A stretch of DNA of 32,441 nucleotides, taken from Porogramme epimiltina (lineage: Eukaryota > Basidiomycota > Agaricomycetes > Polyporales > Polyporaceae). This document shows, in pieces, positions 18,541 to 30,500 of this stretch. The stretch is from contig FTLJ01000084.1 in NCBI GenBank assembly GCA_900155495.1, forward strand, positions 1 to 32,441, in the 5' to 3' direction. Position 1 is the stretch's first letter; the number at the start of each line of letters is the position of its first letter. Made by a program: the position numbers and the translations under genes. The notes under the pieces were generated by a model, which saw only the letters and a list, made by a program, of their open reading frames with translations, did not search any database and was not told the DNA's origin.

Positions 18541-21346
18541 CCGGTCACTCTTTCCAGTGCACACGCGTCAGCTTGAGTCAGGACGCGACAAGCGTCACTG
18601 TGACAGAATGCGCACGGTCAGAGGTATGTACTTCTCCTGGTCTAATTTAGTATTTTTTTTCATGAGAACGTAAGAGAAGGCACTGACTGACCCCCTGCGC
18701 CCATCTCTCCATGTCGTTCAGACTCCGGGCGCCCGCTTGGAGAAGTTGGAGCGGCCATGCTTGCAACAGGCGAGTGTTATTGGCACACTGCGGACAGCGA
18801 TGAGTCGTAGCGACTTGACAAAGGAACTTTATTGCTAGTGCTAGGCGAGGAGAGTGTAGTATCATATTCATCACGCTACAAAGGGAACCATCCAATTGGA
18901 GGGCTGGTTCTGGACGCGCGGGGTCACCAGGACAGGGGGCCGGTAGGGATTGAGATGGGCAACCGTGCGAAGAGAGCCCCCGGAGAGGAGCGAGATCGAG
19001 GATGGCATGGTCTTCCCTGGCTGGCTTCTCGAGGTGGTATGGCGCATATGGCTGGAGAGCCTCTTAGCTATAGGTCGAGTGTTGATGTTGACCAATGACG
19101 GCGGTGAGGAAGGAAAGCGAGCACGACGTCCGCGACGGCCCGGGACTCGGGAGTCGATAATGCCGGAATTGGCGCCCACTCTCGTTTTGTCACCAAGCTT
19201 GCTCCTCCTCTCTGCTGTGCCACTGACCTGTCGTCGATATCTATGTACTACCGAGGCACGGCGCTGGCTGCGATGCCTCCTTCACATCGCACCAGCGACA
19301 ACGCGTCCAACCTCCCCTTCAGCGCTTTACTCCCATGCACCCACCCTCTTCGCTATACAGCTATCGCCCGCCCTTCCCTATCCACATATCAACTAGTAGA
19401 TGCGAGGTGATGATACTGCATACTCAGGTGAGCTCTTCCGCAATCTTGGATACCTTGGGTCCTCGACTCTGACCATCTTCTGCAGGCGTTTAGCCTCACA
19501 CCCCTCAACTGTACCCCTCACTCCCTTCCCCATGCCGGTCCCTCCTATGTCATTGACAGCCACACAAGTCTTTACCCCCCTAGCACCTGCATATCCTTCG
19601 AACCCTTGCTGCATTGGCCTCTTCTCGGTATGGTTCTCCGCGGTCCTCAACCTACCCGCATCATGGTCAATAACGGGAGTGTTGGAAGGAGCAGGCATGG
19701 AGGGAGGAGCAGATAGTCGGGTACACAGTGGTGTTGTCGAGGGACGGTCATCTTCGGTGCGTCGTCTCCCGCTTCCTTCATCTTTCCGTTTTGATACGTC
19801 TTCTCCTGTAGGTCCCCCGCAACAGCTTGAGCGTGCCTGGAGTCCTCTGACGCGCGAAACGCCTGTCGTGACACGCTAGTCCGCACCACTCCTTCCCAAC
19901 TGTTAAGAACGGGCGATCATTCGGCCCATTCGTACGCACTCAAGCCTCGATACGCCTCTCCAGCGCCTTTAACCTTCAATTTTCGCGCCCCGACATACCA
20001 TCGTCTCCGCCTTTCCGCGTTCAATAGCGTGCCCTCTTCGTGTTTTTGAACGCTTGAGGCCTGACGAACCTATTGTATACGGACTGTCCCCGGCATTGGC
20101 GAACAAGCACGGCGCAGGCAACTGTAGACTATTCAGTTGGCTTATTCTATCAAAGGTGAGTGTTTCGTTACTCATAAAGCTACCCGTGTCGTGAATAACA
20201 TGTCTCGTCAACCCTTCTGCCTCGCTTACAAGACTTCGAGGTAGGACGTCGGACGTCGACGCACGATAAATGGCCCCGCATCGGCATGATGGTAAGTGTT
20301 AGTAGACCACGAAGTATATATAATATGCTCATCAGAGTTTCATTCATGACTCCGGAAGGTGGTTGGATCCATAGAAGAAAACAAGCATGACGTCGTATAC
20401 AAGCAGGTCCGAAATCTTAGCAATATAGAGTGCATCGTTGGCCACAACAGTACCTGTATGCGCACTATGTCGTATGCTAGTCGAAAAACGAACGTGCACG
20501 CGCGTCAGGATGAAGAGCGGACCCATCCAGTGTCGTCGGCGAAGAATGACCAGAGGACGCGGAGGGCAGGAAGGGGTTGGAGCTGGGGCGGGCACTCCTG
20601 GTGCGTCACTCACCTTGTCTACTCTATGATCTACGCTAACTGATTGTATCACAGGCACACGAGCCGCTCATCGGGCTCCCAGAAACATGCCACTACGCGT
20701 GCTGGTTCCGCGCGGGCGTCCGGCGCGGGGTCTCTGCAGTCGTCACGATGAGCACGGCAACAACCACGCTACGATCGTCCTCCCCTCCCCGAATCCGAAG
20801 CGCCTCTGCCCTCTCCTCCCCGACCCCACCCTTACTACGCCAATTCGACCCTGTAATGACGACCCACGGCGGTCCCGCCCCGAGTTCATCGAACGTTCAT
20901 CATCCGCGGTGGCACTCATGTCGTGCGCCGGTGGCGCGCCTTCACACATGTTGGAGCTGCAGACTATGTGTTTTCGCTCGAGGCTTAGAGGCGCGCTGAC
21001 GTGGGCGCGCCGGCGCGGGTTGGGGAATACGACTCTACACGAGGAGTGGACAATATATACAACAATTGGAATTAAGGTAGACGGAACCAGCTGTACAACA
21101 TAGGTATCTTATCATACAATCCATTCATACTCTCGCGTTTTCATCCCAGGTTGTGGGTGTACTGCACAGCGACACCGATTCACGGTAACAGGCGGGGTGC
21201 ATGTATCACATGTGGTGAAGCTACATAGGAACCTGAGGAAGGTCATGGTGCTGGTCAGCGGTGGTCGTGGCGTACTGCTGCGGGATGAGGACACACCGAC
21301 CGATGATCAGCGGAGCTTGAGCTACGAACGACGCCCTATGACGGTG
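18541..21346. repeat. Intergenic flank, copy 2
   Basis: Collinear with 7476-10302 over its full length (landmarks are listed there), but without the tandem 180-190 bp pair. No insertion corresponding to element A is present, so this copy helps to show the empty site. Open segments such as the plus-strand one at 19400-19879 have no counterpart frame in the other copies and I leave them uncalled. Confidence 0.65.
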
Positions 21347-23768
21347 CTAGTGCAGAAGTTGAGGGGGCGCGGCACCGTTTTTCAGAGAAATCTGGGTGAG
21401 CAGCGCCTTTAATTGGGCAAGCTCAGCGTTCAGCTTGCGCGTCTGTGCATCGTGCGCATCTTTGATTTCTTGAATCTTGCGATGGAGATTGGCGTTGTTT
21501 TCTCTTAACCGATCTTCAACTGCATCCCAGAGGCTGCTTCGGATACCGGTCGAACTGTTGGACCCACTGTCGGGGGTAGCTCTGCGGTGTGTTTCTCCTG
21601 AACCGGTGACAGTTGTGCTATCTATCGACAGGTCGTGTAAGTCCTCGATGGAGGTGCTTGCAGAGCTCGACTCACTTGACTGACGAGCGGTTTGGAGAGA
21701 GCCAATTCTAAGGCTCACAACGGAGTGCATGGAGACGGGCGCAGTGGACCGATACGAGGGTGGAGAAGTAGATGCTGGCGTGGAGTTTGTTCTAAGGCTG
21801 CAGGAGCTGGGGAGGTCGCTGGTGGCAGCAGCGTCGACGAGCCGGTGCAGGTAACTAGCAGGCGGAGGGAGGCGAATGTTTGCATCCTTCTGTATCTCCT
21901 CGTACCTGCTTCCGACGAGCTCGAGGCCGAGCACAAGCGTCTGCTCCGGCGCGTGGGTGCAAGGCACGAACATGAGACGGATCGTGCGCTCCGCGTCCCC
22001 GAACTCGCGTGTGTTGCTGTCCCAACCTTCTATGTGGTCCGTCTTGCAGTCGTGAGCGTAATTGTTGTTCAGTTGACCCCATGTCTCATTGTATGTGTGC
22101 TCGGCCCATGCCCAGTGGCATGGACGCGATTTAGATTTGGTGCACGTCCCAAGAAGAATGCTAACCGACTCTACCAATTGCGTATTCTGGCATATAAATG
22201 AAACGGAGTCCTCTGACCCCCGGTCCCAGGATACCATCCGGGTATCGGGAAAGAACTCAAGCGCAGCCAATGTCTGCATTAGCGTCCGAGGAATCCGGAA
22301 TACCGCGGGTGCGACGTCGGGAAGGAAACCCTGTAGAAGATGTGCGCCGTCTGTGCGTCCTGTCGTGGGCGGGTGGGCAGCGATGTAGATCTCGCGCCAA
22401 GTTGCAGCGACGGGCTTTCCACGAAACCGCAGGTTATCGTCGTCACGGCCGAGGCAGGTCAGCCTCATGAGCCAGTATCCGGATCCAGTCGGTGTACGAA
22501 ATGACCACGAGACGTAGTAGAGCTGGCGGGTCGATGAGCCCTGGATGTGGTCGTTCGGAGCCGGATGAAGAAAGAGTCCGAGGCGATCATCATTCGACCG
22601 GCAAGGGAGGATGGCGATGGTTACGCCGTCGACCTCGGCGACTGGGAAGTGACACTTCATGCCATACGAGGTGACCTCAAACGAGGGGACCTCACCATGA
22701 GCCTGACTAGGCGGATTGTCCTTATGCTGGTGGCTCGTTCATTTATACATGAGATAGGAATGAATTACGGAGAGAGCGCATTTTGAAACACACCTTTTCA
22801 TTGGGCAGTGGATTGGGTGCAGTCCCTAGACCTGCAGGCGAGGGTGTCCACGGGGAAGGTTTTGTGTTCGGCCATCCGATAAACCGACTCGGCGAGGAAG
22901 CAAAGAGAAATATATACGGCTCATCTAGGTCATGGCGCTGGGATTCAGATAGAGGACCCTGTTTTAGCTCGTCATCGCTGGAGGAATGGCAGCCGCCCCA
23001 AGCGAATAGTGTGGCGTCTGTGCTCTGTCTTGCTAGCTCCGCCTGCAGCCGCTGGAATGCATGTCGACCTTCCCCGTACATCGTCGGCATGTTGATATCG
23101 AACAATCCAAGAAGACAGTACGCCTCGTCCTCCACTCGCGTCGTCTTGCGTGTAGCCGCCCAGGACATGCGCCTCGCGATCGACGCGTCGACTCGGAAGT
23201 CCCGCTTGCGCGTGAGGTACTCCTCCTGGATTTCTGTGCACTTTGAAAGGGGATGACGGAGCTCATATTTTGTCCCAATCTTCACCCAATTCTTCGAGAA
23301 GAAGATGGCGAACGCGGGGGCGAGGAGCTCCTGCAGCGTCCACCCCCGCGAGTGCCATCGTGCGTTCTGGAAATCCGAGTATTCATTGTCGGGACCATCC
23401 TCGTCCCCGACATCCTCGAGATAGACATAGCAGACTTCGGCGAGAGCGTACCAGTTGAACATTGACCTGATTGCCTCTGACAGCTCCATGCTGCTCGTCT
23501 TGTCAATGCAGCACGAGTCGATCCAGATCCATGTGTAACCATCGCTTTCCGCGATCTCACAGCATCGGCGTATCTTCTCCCCAACGCAGTCCCGCGGGTT
23601 TGATCCAGTGACCTTGCATTGCTCAATTATCTTTCGGACGTCCTGGAGGGTCTGTTCGCCTGCGGGATCCAGGGTCCAAGTGTGGGACAAGATTGCGTAT
23701 CCTCCGGTGACGGCGGCGGAGTCGAAAAAGTAGTGAAGCTCAGCGCGAGCGGTGCTGAGTACCCACAT
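21347..23768 (-). CDS. HET3: intact HET-domain protein with C-terminal coiled coil, about 776 aa
   Basis: This is the best preserved member of the array. The start is the ATG at 23768. Exon 1 (23768-22794, 325 codons) has the HET domain at residues 24-151: YAILSHTW, WIDSCCIDK at 82-90 and RGWTLQELLAP at 141-151. It continues with RMSWAATRKTTRVEDEAYCL and MPTMYGEGRHAFQRLQ. A 91-bp intron (22793-22703, GTGTGT...TCAG) joins in frame to exon 2 (22702-21347, 451 codons plus stop). That exon holds FEVTSYGMKCHFPVAEVDGV, the AHPPTTGRTDGAHLLQGFLPDVAP segment where HET2 was hit, a Ser/Thr-rich linker, and a heptad-patterned C-terminus (ENNANLHRKIQEIKDAHDAQ, then LNAELAQLKALLTQ). The family role is non-self recognition linked to cell death after hyphal fusion. 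What this protein recognises is unknown. The coiled coil suggests oligomerisation (inference). Confidence 0.9.
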
Positions 23769-24130
23769 CGTTTCAGCTCTAGAAGTGCTAGTTAGCAAGC
23801 GTGTTGACAAAATGGCCGTGTTAACTCACTGGAATGGTGCAAAAATCGTCGTGTATCCTGTTGATGCCCCTCGAGTGGGAGGAGACTGAGGCAATGGACG
23901 TGAAGGCGATATTCGACCGAGGGGAGGCTCCCTGGTATGAGAGATGGGCAAAGCGTCATCGATCGCATCCTTATACCAGCGGATCAAGCGCACACCCACG
24001 CGTGGACGCAGTAAGGACGGTTCGAGGTGTGGAAAAGCTACATATGTGTGCCAGTGTGCGGCTCTAATCGTATCAAAACTTTATAGAACAGCGCAGTTAC
24101 ACGTGCCCCAAGGGGACGAGCTCATCGCCC
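23769..24130 (-). promoter_or_regulatory. 5' flank of HET3 with 5'-UTR intron
   Basis: On the minus strand GTGAGT at 23829 opens a 51-bp intron with a CTAAC branch site and CTAG acceptor at 23779, 10 bases before the ATG. The region to about 24130 is collinear with the HET1 upstream flank, including the CTCTAATCGTATCAAAAC block (24062). Confidence 0.5.
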
Positions 24131-25300
24131 TTCCGCATGCGTCAGCCTGCACCTGGACGCAACGAGGGCCGTTGTGACAGGATGTGCATGTCCAGAGGTA
24201 CCTCTCTGGGGTAGATATAACATGATTTAAGAAGAACGCAAAAGAATGCACTGACTGACAAAAAGCACTGATACATTCGCGTTGTTTCAACTCTGACGCA
24301 CTTATAAAAGTTCAGTCAGTCATGCTTGCACAGGGCGAGTATTGCTGGCACACCGCGGGCAGTGGTCGTAGTGACTTGGACAGTCAACTCGATTACTGGG
24401 GGGTGGAAAACACAGTAACATACAATACGTTGCATGGGAAACCATTCAATCGGGCACTGGTTCCGGGTGCCGGTCAGGACCAGGGGGGGGCAGTGGAGAT
24501 TGAGACGGGCGGACGCGAGGGACGAGGATGTTGAGATCGAGGTGGCGAGGAAAGAAAACGAGAACGATGCCATGTGGAGTCTGGACGACATGCGCCTTCC
24601 GGCCCGGGAGTCGATAGTAGTCTTGGCGCCCGTGCCCATTTTGTCGCCGGGCGTCTTGCTGCTCGTCTCTGTCGCTCCGGACGTGTGCCCACCTAGTCTG
24701 TTCGCTGCGATTCCCCGTCGATGTCTGTCGCACGGCCCACCCCTAGCGATGCTTCTCAAACACCCCAGCCACAACTCTAAACGCTCCGGTCCCGCGCTAC
24801 GCGCCGCCAGTCCCGCGCTTTTCGCCGCACGACTACCAGTGAGTGTCCGTATATCCTAACACGCTCCCCACTCTCCGCCGTTGCACTCACGAGATAGCAA
24901 CCCTCCCAGGCACAGCCAACCCCACCATCCGCAATGCTCAGCGGCTTCGGTTTCCTCCTACTCCTCTCCTACTCCTGTTCCGTCGCTCCCCGGCCATTCC
25001 CTTGCTTGTTTGTCTCAGTGGCGACCGTCTGGTTGCGTATATTATCATGAAATGCTAGAGGAGATAGCGGTAGAGGGAACAGAGAGTCATACGGCGAGCG
25101 GTGGAGGGGCGATCGCCTCAGGTGCGTCGTCCTCCTCTGCATTCATCTCTTCCCCGTGTTTACAGTACGGTATTTCTTTGCCCCTCCGTGTCTGCGCACG
25201 CAACTTGAAGTCCTCTGACGTGCACGCGGGTCGATATTTCCACCACGCTCATTGCCACACACAACGGACGCGCCGCCTCGTATAGGTACGTCGCCCTCTT
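24131..25300. repeat. Intergenic flank, copy 3 (partial, diverged)
   Basis: It shares with copies 1 and 2 the AGGGCCGTTGTGACAGGATGTGCATG block (24166), the ACTGCCCGCGG / GCCAGCAATACTCG block (near 24340, complement) and the GATTGAGACGGGC block (24497). From about 24850 it becomes hard to align and it ends by about 25300, so the array's right edge is here. No gene recognised. Confidence 0.55.
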
Positions 25301-26603
25301 TTTGACCCCTTCTTCCCTTGGTCTCAACGCGCTTCGTCCCCTGCCTTAGCCCTTGGCATCGACCAATGTTGTGATTTTAGCTGCTTGCGCGTGCCCAGGC
25401 GCATACTCACGCGATGCGTGAAGGAGACTTTTTCTTCGGCCTTGGCGTCCCGTATTCGCGCTCTCCAATACCCCGGCCGTTACAGCACAGTTTTGGTGGA
25501 TGTGCGGTCTTCCACCTTGGATGGATTTCAACGCATGGTGTCATAGTAGCCTCTGTGGCTTTGATCGCAGTTGTCGATTCGTGTGGTTGTGAGTGTAACC
25601 AATTGAACGACCCCATCGAATTTATCTTGACCCCGATTTCTGTAGCTGTTTCCGAGGACGGCGCGTGGAGAGTCCTGTTAGAGGGCTTGATGGTTTCAAT
25701 ACAGAGAAAGCCTAAAGGTCACGGAGTGCCACGATCATCGCTCTGTTGACTCATAGTTGACTCAACCATTTACGAACAAAGCTACAGACACAGGCAAGTT
25801 CCCGCGCTCCCCTCGACCATTCAGGCAGGCGCGTTCGAGCACGAATGTATGGCGCAACGCGTACGAGCCGTCTGCCTGGTACATCACATAGCGCTTCGCG
25901 CCATATACAATGTCCCCGAGCAATGCTACGGGATCGCGATGTACCTCCGTTGATTGTCTTGGGGTGTAATGCATTGACGGCGATGTACTTTCCGAACATA
26001 GGGGATAACAGTATGCGAGGCAGAGGGACCCAGAAGCACCGTGACGGCGGGATGGGCTAGGCAGTCGCAGACTAGAGCGTTGTGCCACCTTCATGGGCGG
26101 CGCGCGGACAGGCCCAAGACAGACCGTGCTCGTGAATCGACCACCGCAGCCGGGGCAGGTCCCGTGGTGCGGCTAGCTCATGCAGTCGGAACCTGGTTGG
26201 GCGGCGAGGAGCCAGCGGGGGGCGGGGGTAGAACTAGAGCACGTAGGAGCTCGTCGATGTCCAGAACGAGAGATGTGCTTGTGATTGGTGGAGCACGAGG
26301 TGCCGGGCCCGCCCTCGGTGTCTTCGGCGTCGCAAAAGGAACTCGAAGTGCCGGTCTTGGGCTGGCCGAAGGGAAGCGAACCGTGCGCATAGACTGGGGT
26401 CCTCGCTTGGGCCCGTCGATGTCTGACCCCCGTCCGACGCCCCTCCGCCCTCGTCTGTGCACCTCCCTGACCAATCCGACACTGGTCCCGCCATCAGCAG
26501 CCGCCAGCCATGGAGCCCTCCGTCAGATAGGGCCGTGGACGCTTCCGGTGAGCCATACGCCTGACGTTCACGCCTTGGAATCACCTCGACATCACTGGTT
26601 ACC
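25301..26603. other. No gene recognised; one weak minus-strand open frame
   Basis: The minus-strand frame from 26094 to 25762 (110 codons) ends with a plausible stretch, LLGDIVYGAKRYVMYQADGS and SVALFVNG, and could be the last exon or remnant of a gene, but no family comes to mind. The GC-rich frames over 26040-26610 on both strands are low-complexity and overlap, so none is preferred. There is no homology to the HET array. Confidence 0.4.
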
Positions 26604-26653
26604 AGGCTAGTTAGCCTGTCGTACGCCCCCCCCTATGACAGGCTAACTAGCCT
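26604..26653. repeat. Perfect 17-bp inverted repeat with 16-base loop
   Basis: The arms at 26604-26620 and 26637-26653 (AGGCTAGTTAGCCTGTC and its complement) are exact. The outer 14 bases of each arm are themselves almost palindromic. The loop is C-rich. It may be a small foldback element or a joint of two element ends. Its place 0.9 kb before the KDZ gene leaves a link to that element possible but unproven. Confidence 0.85.
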
Positions 26654-26968
26654 CCAATGCCCTTGTACACCAGCTATCCAATAAAAGCGAATAAATCGCC
26701 CTTAGATAAGCTCGGGAGAACAGCGGCAAAGGCTCCTGGTGCGTGCCCTGCCGCCCCGCCTGCCGCCCGCCTGCCGCCCCTTGCCGAACGGCGAGGGCGC
26801 GCCGAGCCCCCGACGCCGCCCGATCACTCGAGCTCGCTGTCTGGCACAGCGAGCTCGGTATCTCCCCCAGTTCTTGGCCGTTTCCCTCCGTTCTTTGTCC
26901 TAGTATGACCGAATAATATATATACAAGCCTTGGTACACAGTATATAAGCGCTACAGAACAAAGAACA

Positions 26969-27000
26969 GGGGGGCGGGGCAGGGGGAGGAGGAGGGAGGG
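26969..27000 (+). other. G-rich tract, possible G-quadruplex motif
   Basis: A run of G blocks of three or more separated by one to several bases (GGGGGGCGGGGCAGGGGG, then GGAGGAGGGAGGG) meets the usual quadruplex pattern. A GCGCGCGCGCGCG dinucleotide run lies just after it, near 27039-27052. No function can be read from the sequence. Confidence 0.5.
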
Positions 27001-27079
27001 ACATCAAACACACAAGACAAAGATGACGTCATCGGAGCGCGCGCGCGCGCGGCGCCAGGGGCGTGATCACGTGGGGTGC

Positions 27080-27488
27080 GGCGCGTCCTCCTGCGCGACG
27101 CGTCGCCCACCTCAAAAACCTCTACTTCCTCCTCCCTATCTCGCCTGCTGTAAGATTTTTAATAATTATATACTATACTGTACCCTGTGTAGAGATGTAT
27201 ACGCAGTGTAATGGCATCGACCTTCCAATCCACCTCAGGCACGTGTTTGATAGCGCGACTACCAAAAGTAGTAAACGCCTCATGGTGCGGTGCGCCCTCC
27301 CGATGCATCGCCCGCCTCAAAAACTTCTACTTCCTGCTGCCTATCTCATCTCTATGGGATTTTGAGTTTTGATCTACTATATTGTAGCGTGTGTAGATAT
27401 ATATACGAAGTGTAATGGTATTGACCTTCAAATTCACCTCAGGCACGTGTTTGATAGCGCGACTGCCATATATAGTAAACGCCTCATG
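27080..27488. repeat. Tandem duplication, two copies of about 204 bp upstream of the KDZ gene
   Basis: 27080-27284 and 27285-27488 match along their length: CCTCAAAAAC at 27110 and 27315, GTGTAATGG at 27207 and 27411, CACCTCAGGCACGTGTTTGATAGCGCGACT in both (30 shared bases), and AGTAAACGCCTCATG at the end of both. The unit contains the E-box-like CACGTG. The second copy ends 76 bp before the KDZ start codon, so it may be promoter or subterminal repeat of that element. Confidence 0.85.
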
Positions 27489-27564
27489 TATCTATGATGG
27501 TCTATGCGATAATCGAAGGATGTGATTTTTTTGTCGCCTCCCTTCACCAACTGTACACCACACC

Positions 27565-30500
27565 ATGACCAAGGGCAAGAGGTATCCTGGCGTTTCGCGA
27601 ACTACGTCGCGAACTACGTTAGAGGGATCGTCTTCGCGAGGAAGTACGACCCTCAAAAAGAAGGTGATGAAACCGAAGGCGCTCGCGGCGGCTGCCGAGC
27701 AATCGCGACAGAAGCTGAGAGAACAGCTGGCTGGTATGTGTGCTTCTACGCTTCGCGCGGCCTCTCATCCTCACGAGAACTAGGCCTCAGTGGACGCACT
27801 CTCCAACGTATTGAAGAGCTGCGTGACGGACAAGTGGACGGCTTCGAGGACGTTGATCTATCCTACGACCAGGCCTACGATGATCTGCAATCAGCAGCGG
27901 AGGCCATGGATATCGACGGAGCGCCGGACCCCGGTGAGGCGCTAGTTCACGCGCTCCGGGATCTTATGTCCCATCCGTACGTTTTCTCGCACCTATATTG
28001 TTATGCCATCTTATTTTGTTCACAAAGATATCGACCCTATAAACATTCCGACCCGCGATCATGGCAAGAACGCCTTGAGAAATATCATGCGGGTTGGCAG
28101 GAGGTGATCGACGAGGTCACCGCGGCCTACCTTTCATGGAAGTATCCCACGGCCCCCGCGAAGCCGAACCCCGAGAACGGTCCGGACCCCACCCCCGGTG
28201 ATCAAGCGGCCCCCGTGAATATCGGACCGGAGGTAAAGTTACCCGTCCCGATAACATAATCAAATCTTCGCTCACGACATCTAGGCGGAAACTGATACTC
28301 CAGCCGCGTCGCAGAATCGCGACACTAGCTATGATATCGAGATTGAAGTTCTCGATATTTACTCGCTTGAAAACCGGCGTACGTTTTTACGCAACGCAGA
28401 TCAACGAACCCCGGTGGCGCTCGCTCAAGCAGGGTACCTCGCGGCATCACCCCTTCATGTGTCTCTTGCAATCTCCTTCAAGACACTGGCGCTGTTCCGC
28501 ACCCTTCGCCTTCGGAAGCCATCGTTCAGCTTCGAAGCGTTCGCAAAAGTCATCTGTGACTCATACAACGTGCAGTCACCACACTATTTCCCTCGGAATA
28601 CATCTAATTACTTCATTTAGATTCCTTACTGCCGACGCTACCGAGATGCCCTGAGCGCCTGTTTTGAGGTCTTTCTCACGATCCTCAGGAACATTGATCG
28701 CCAGGTGCTCGCGTTCCTCGGACGGGACACTCCGAACTGGCGCGTCAAACATGCTTGTCCTGCATGCTCCTATGAGGTATGCATCACATATACACTATCC
28801 ATTACAGCTTGATAACGTGAGCTAGCTCAAGGACGAGGCGGAGCTGGACTACAAGCGCATAATTTGCATGGACGGGAATAACTCCTTAAAGCGAGTAGCG
28901 AAGATCGGCGATCGGGCAGTTGCCGATCTTCGCGAGTTCGCCGACAGCGACTATTTTTTACCTACGGAGTTCGTCGACCGGTTCAAAGATGAAGTTAAAG
29001 CGCAAACCCATGCCGCCGATGACTCGGACTCGGACTCGGACTGGGTTGATGATGGGGACCTGGAGGGAACGCCAGCGGACGGCGCGGACGATCCCCTGAA
29101 CAATTGCACCAAGAATTGGAAGTCGGCGGCAAGCGATGAGAAGAAGCGGATGTGGGGAATTTTCGACGAGACCGGCATCTTCGCGGCGTCTTGTCGCCAT
29201 GGTCTAATTTTATGGATCGTCGATATGATCCGAAGCGGGGAACTGTGAGTATCACGTGACTCAATTATGCGTTGTTAACTTTTTGCATTCAGTGCCAAAT
29301 ATCCTCTCGCTATCATCGCGATGCTTCTCGAGGTTCTCGAAGAAGCTCTTCTGGTTGGGTACGACATTGGCTGCACGTTCGGCGGGACTATTGCCAAGAG
29401 TTCCCTCGGCGAGAAATTCGCCACCCGCGGATGCCGCTCGTGTGTGAACGCGTTCCACGGCTATTCGCACAGCCACAAGTGCCAGACCGTCCACCATCCC
29501 TCGGTCATCAAAGGGGCCGGGTTAGCGGATATGGAAGGCATGGAGCGTGTTTTTAGCTGGTCAAACGTCCTGGCGCCCGTGATCCGATACGCGAGCAAGT
29601 ACCTCCGTCGAGTGCTCATCGACTTGCTCTTTCAGCAGTGGGATGAAGATAAGTATAGTAACATTGCTACTATGCTCTTCAATGACTACAGACAAGCGCT
29701 CGAAATCATTACCAAGACATCCGCTACGGTCGATCAAGACCTCAAGAAGTTGGGCTGCACAACAGAAGACCTCAAAACCTGGGAGCGCGAGGAAGTCGAG
29801 TACTTCGCGACCCTCGGTCAGGAGCCCGAAGGTGACGTCATGGCGATCGAGTATGTCACGTTACTGAAGGAGCTCCGCGCTGCCGAGTAAGTTACCCCGC
29901 GATCGGAATCTTCGCGTACCTACGATCGCTGACCTGATTTTCAGGGACCGATCGTCCGCCGCCCTGCAGGCGTTTGTGACGTCAATCCCCGAGGACTATG
30001 AGTACGGCAGTTCTACATACCAGGGCGACGTCTCCCGCACGCGGAAATTAGAAGGCGCGCAGCGCATGATGCACGAGAAGCATCAGACAATTCTCAGGCA
30101 GGTCCAGACGCTGGAGCTCGCCATGGGAATACAACAGCGCTGGCAGCCTACTGACCCTCAGTACATCGAGACCGCGCGGCACATAGCGGAGCGCAAGTAC
30201 CGTCGCGCGCTCGACGAGCTTCAACGCCTCGTGGTACAGCGCCTTTTCGAGCTGAATACCATGAATATCGCAGGAACAGGTGACGTTCGCGCGCTCATCA
30301 ATGTAAACTTTATGTATTAACCCGAAAATCCTCCATAGCCTACAAAGTCCGGACACACATTTCCCAGTCCCTCCAACGCCGTTCAAAAGCAATTCGTAAT
30401 GCAGTAAACACATACAATACCGCTGCCAGGGAGCTCAGAAAACCGGAACTCGACTGGAGCAAGGTGACTCACTACAGTTTCGTAGAGCAATTTGAGCTCC

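Noticed and set aside
26041..26610. Plus-strand frame of 189 codons
   Set aside because: Composition is Arg/Gly/Pro-rich as expected of GC-rich non-coding DNA, with equally long frames on the other strand and no recognisable domain.
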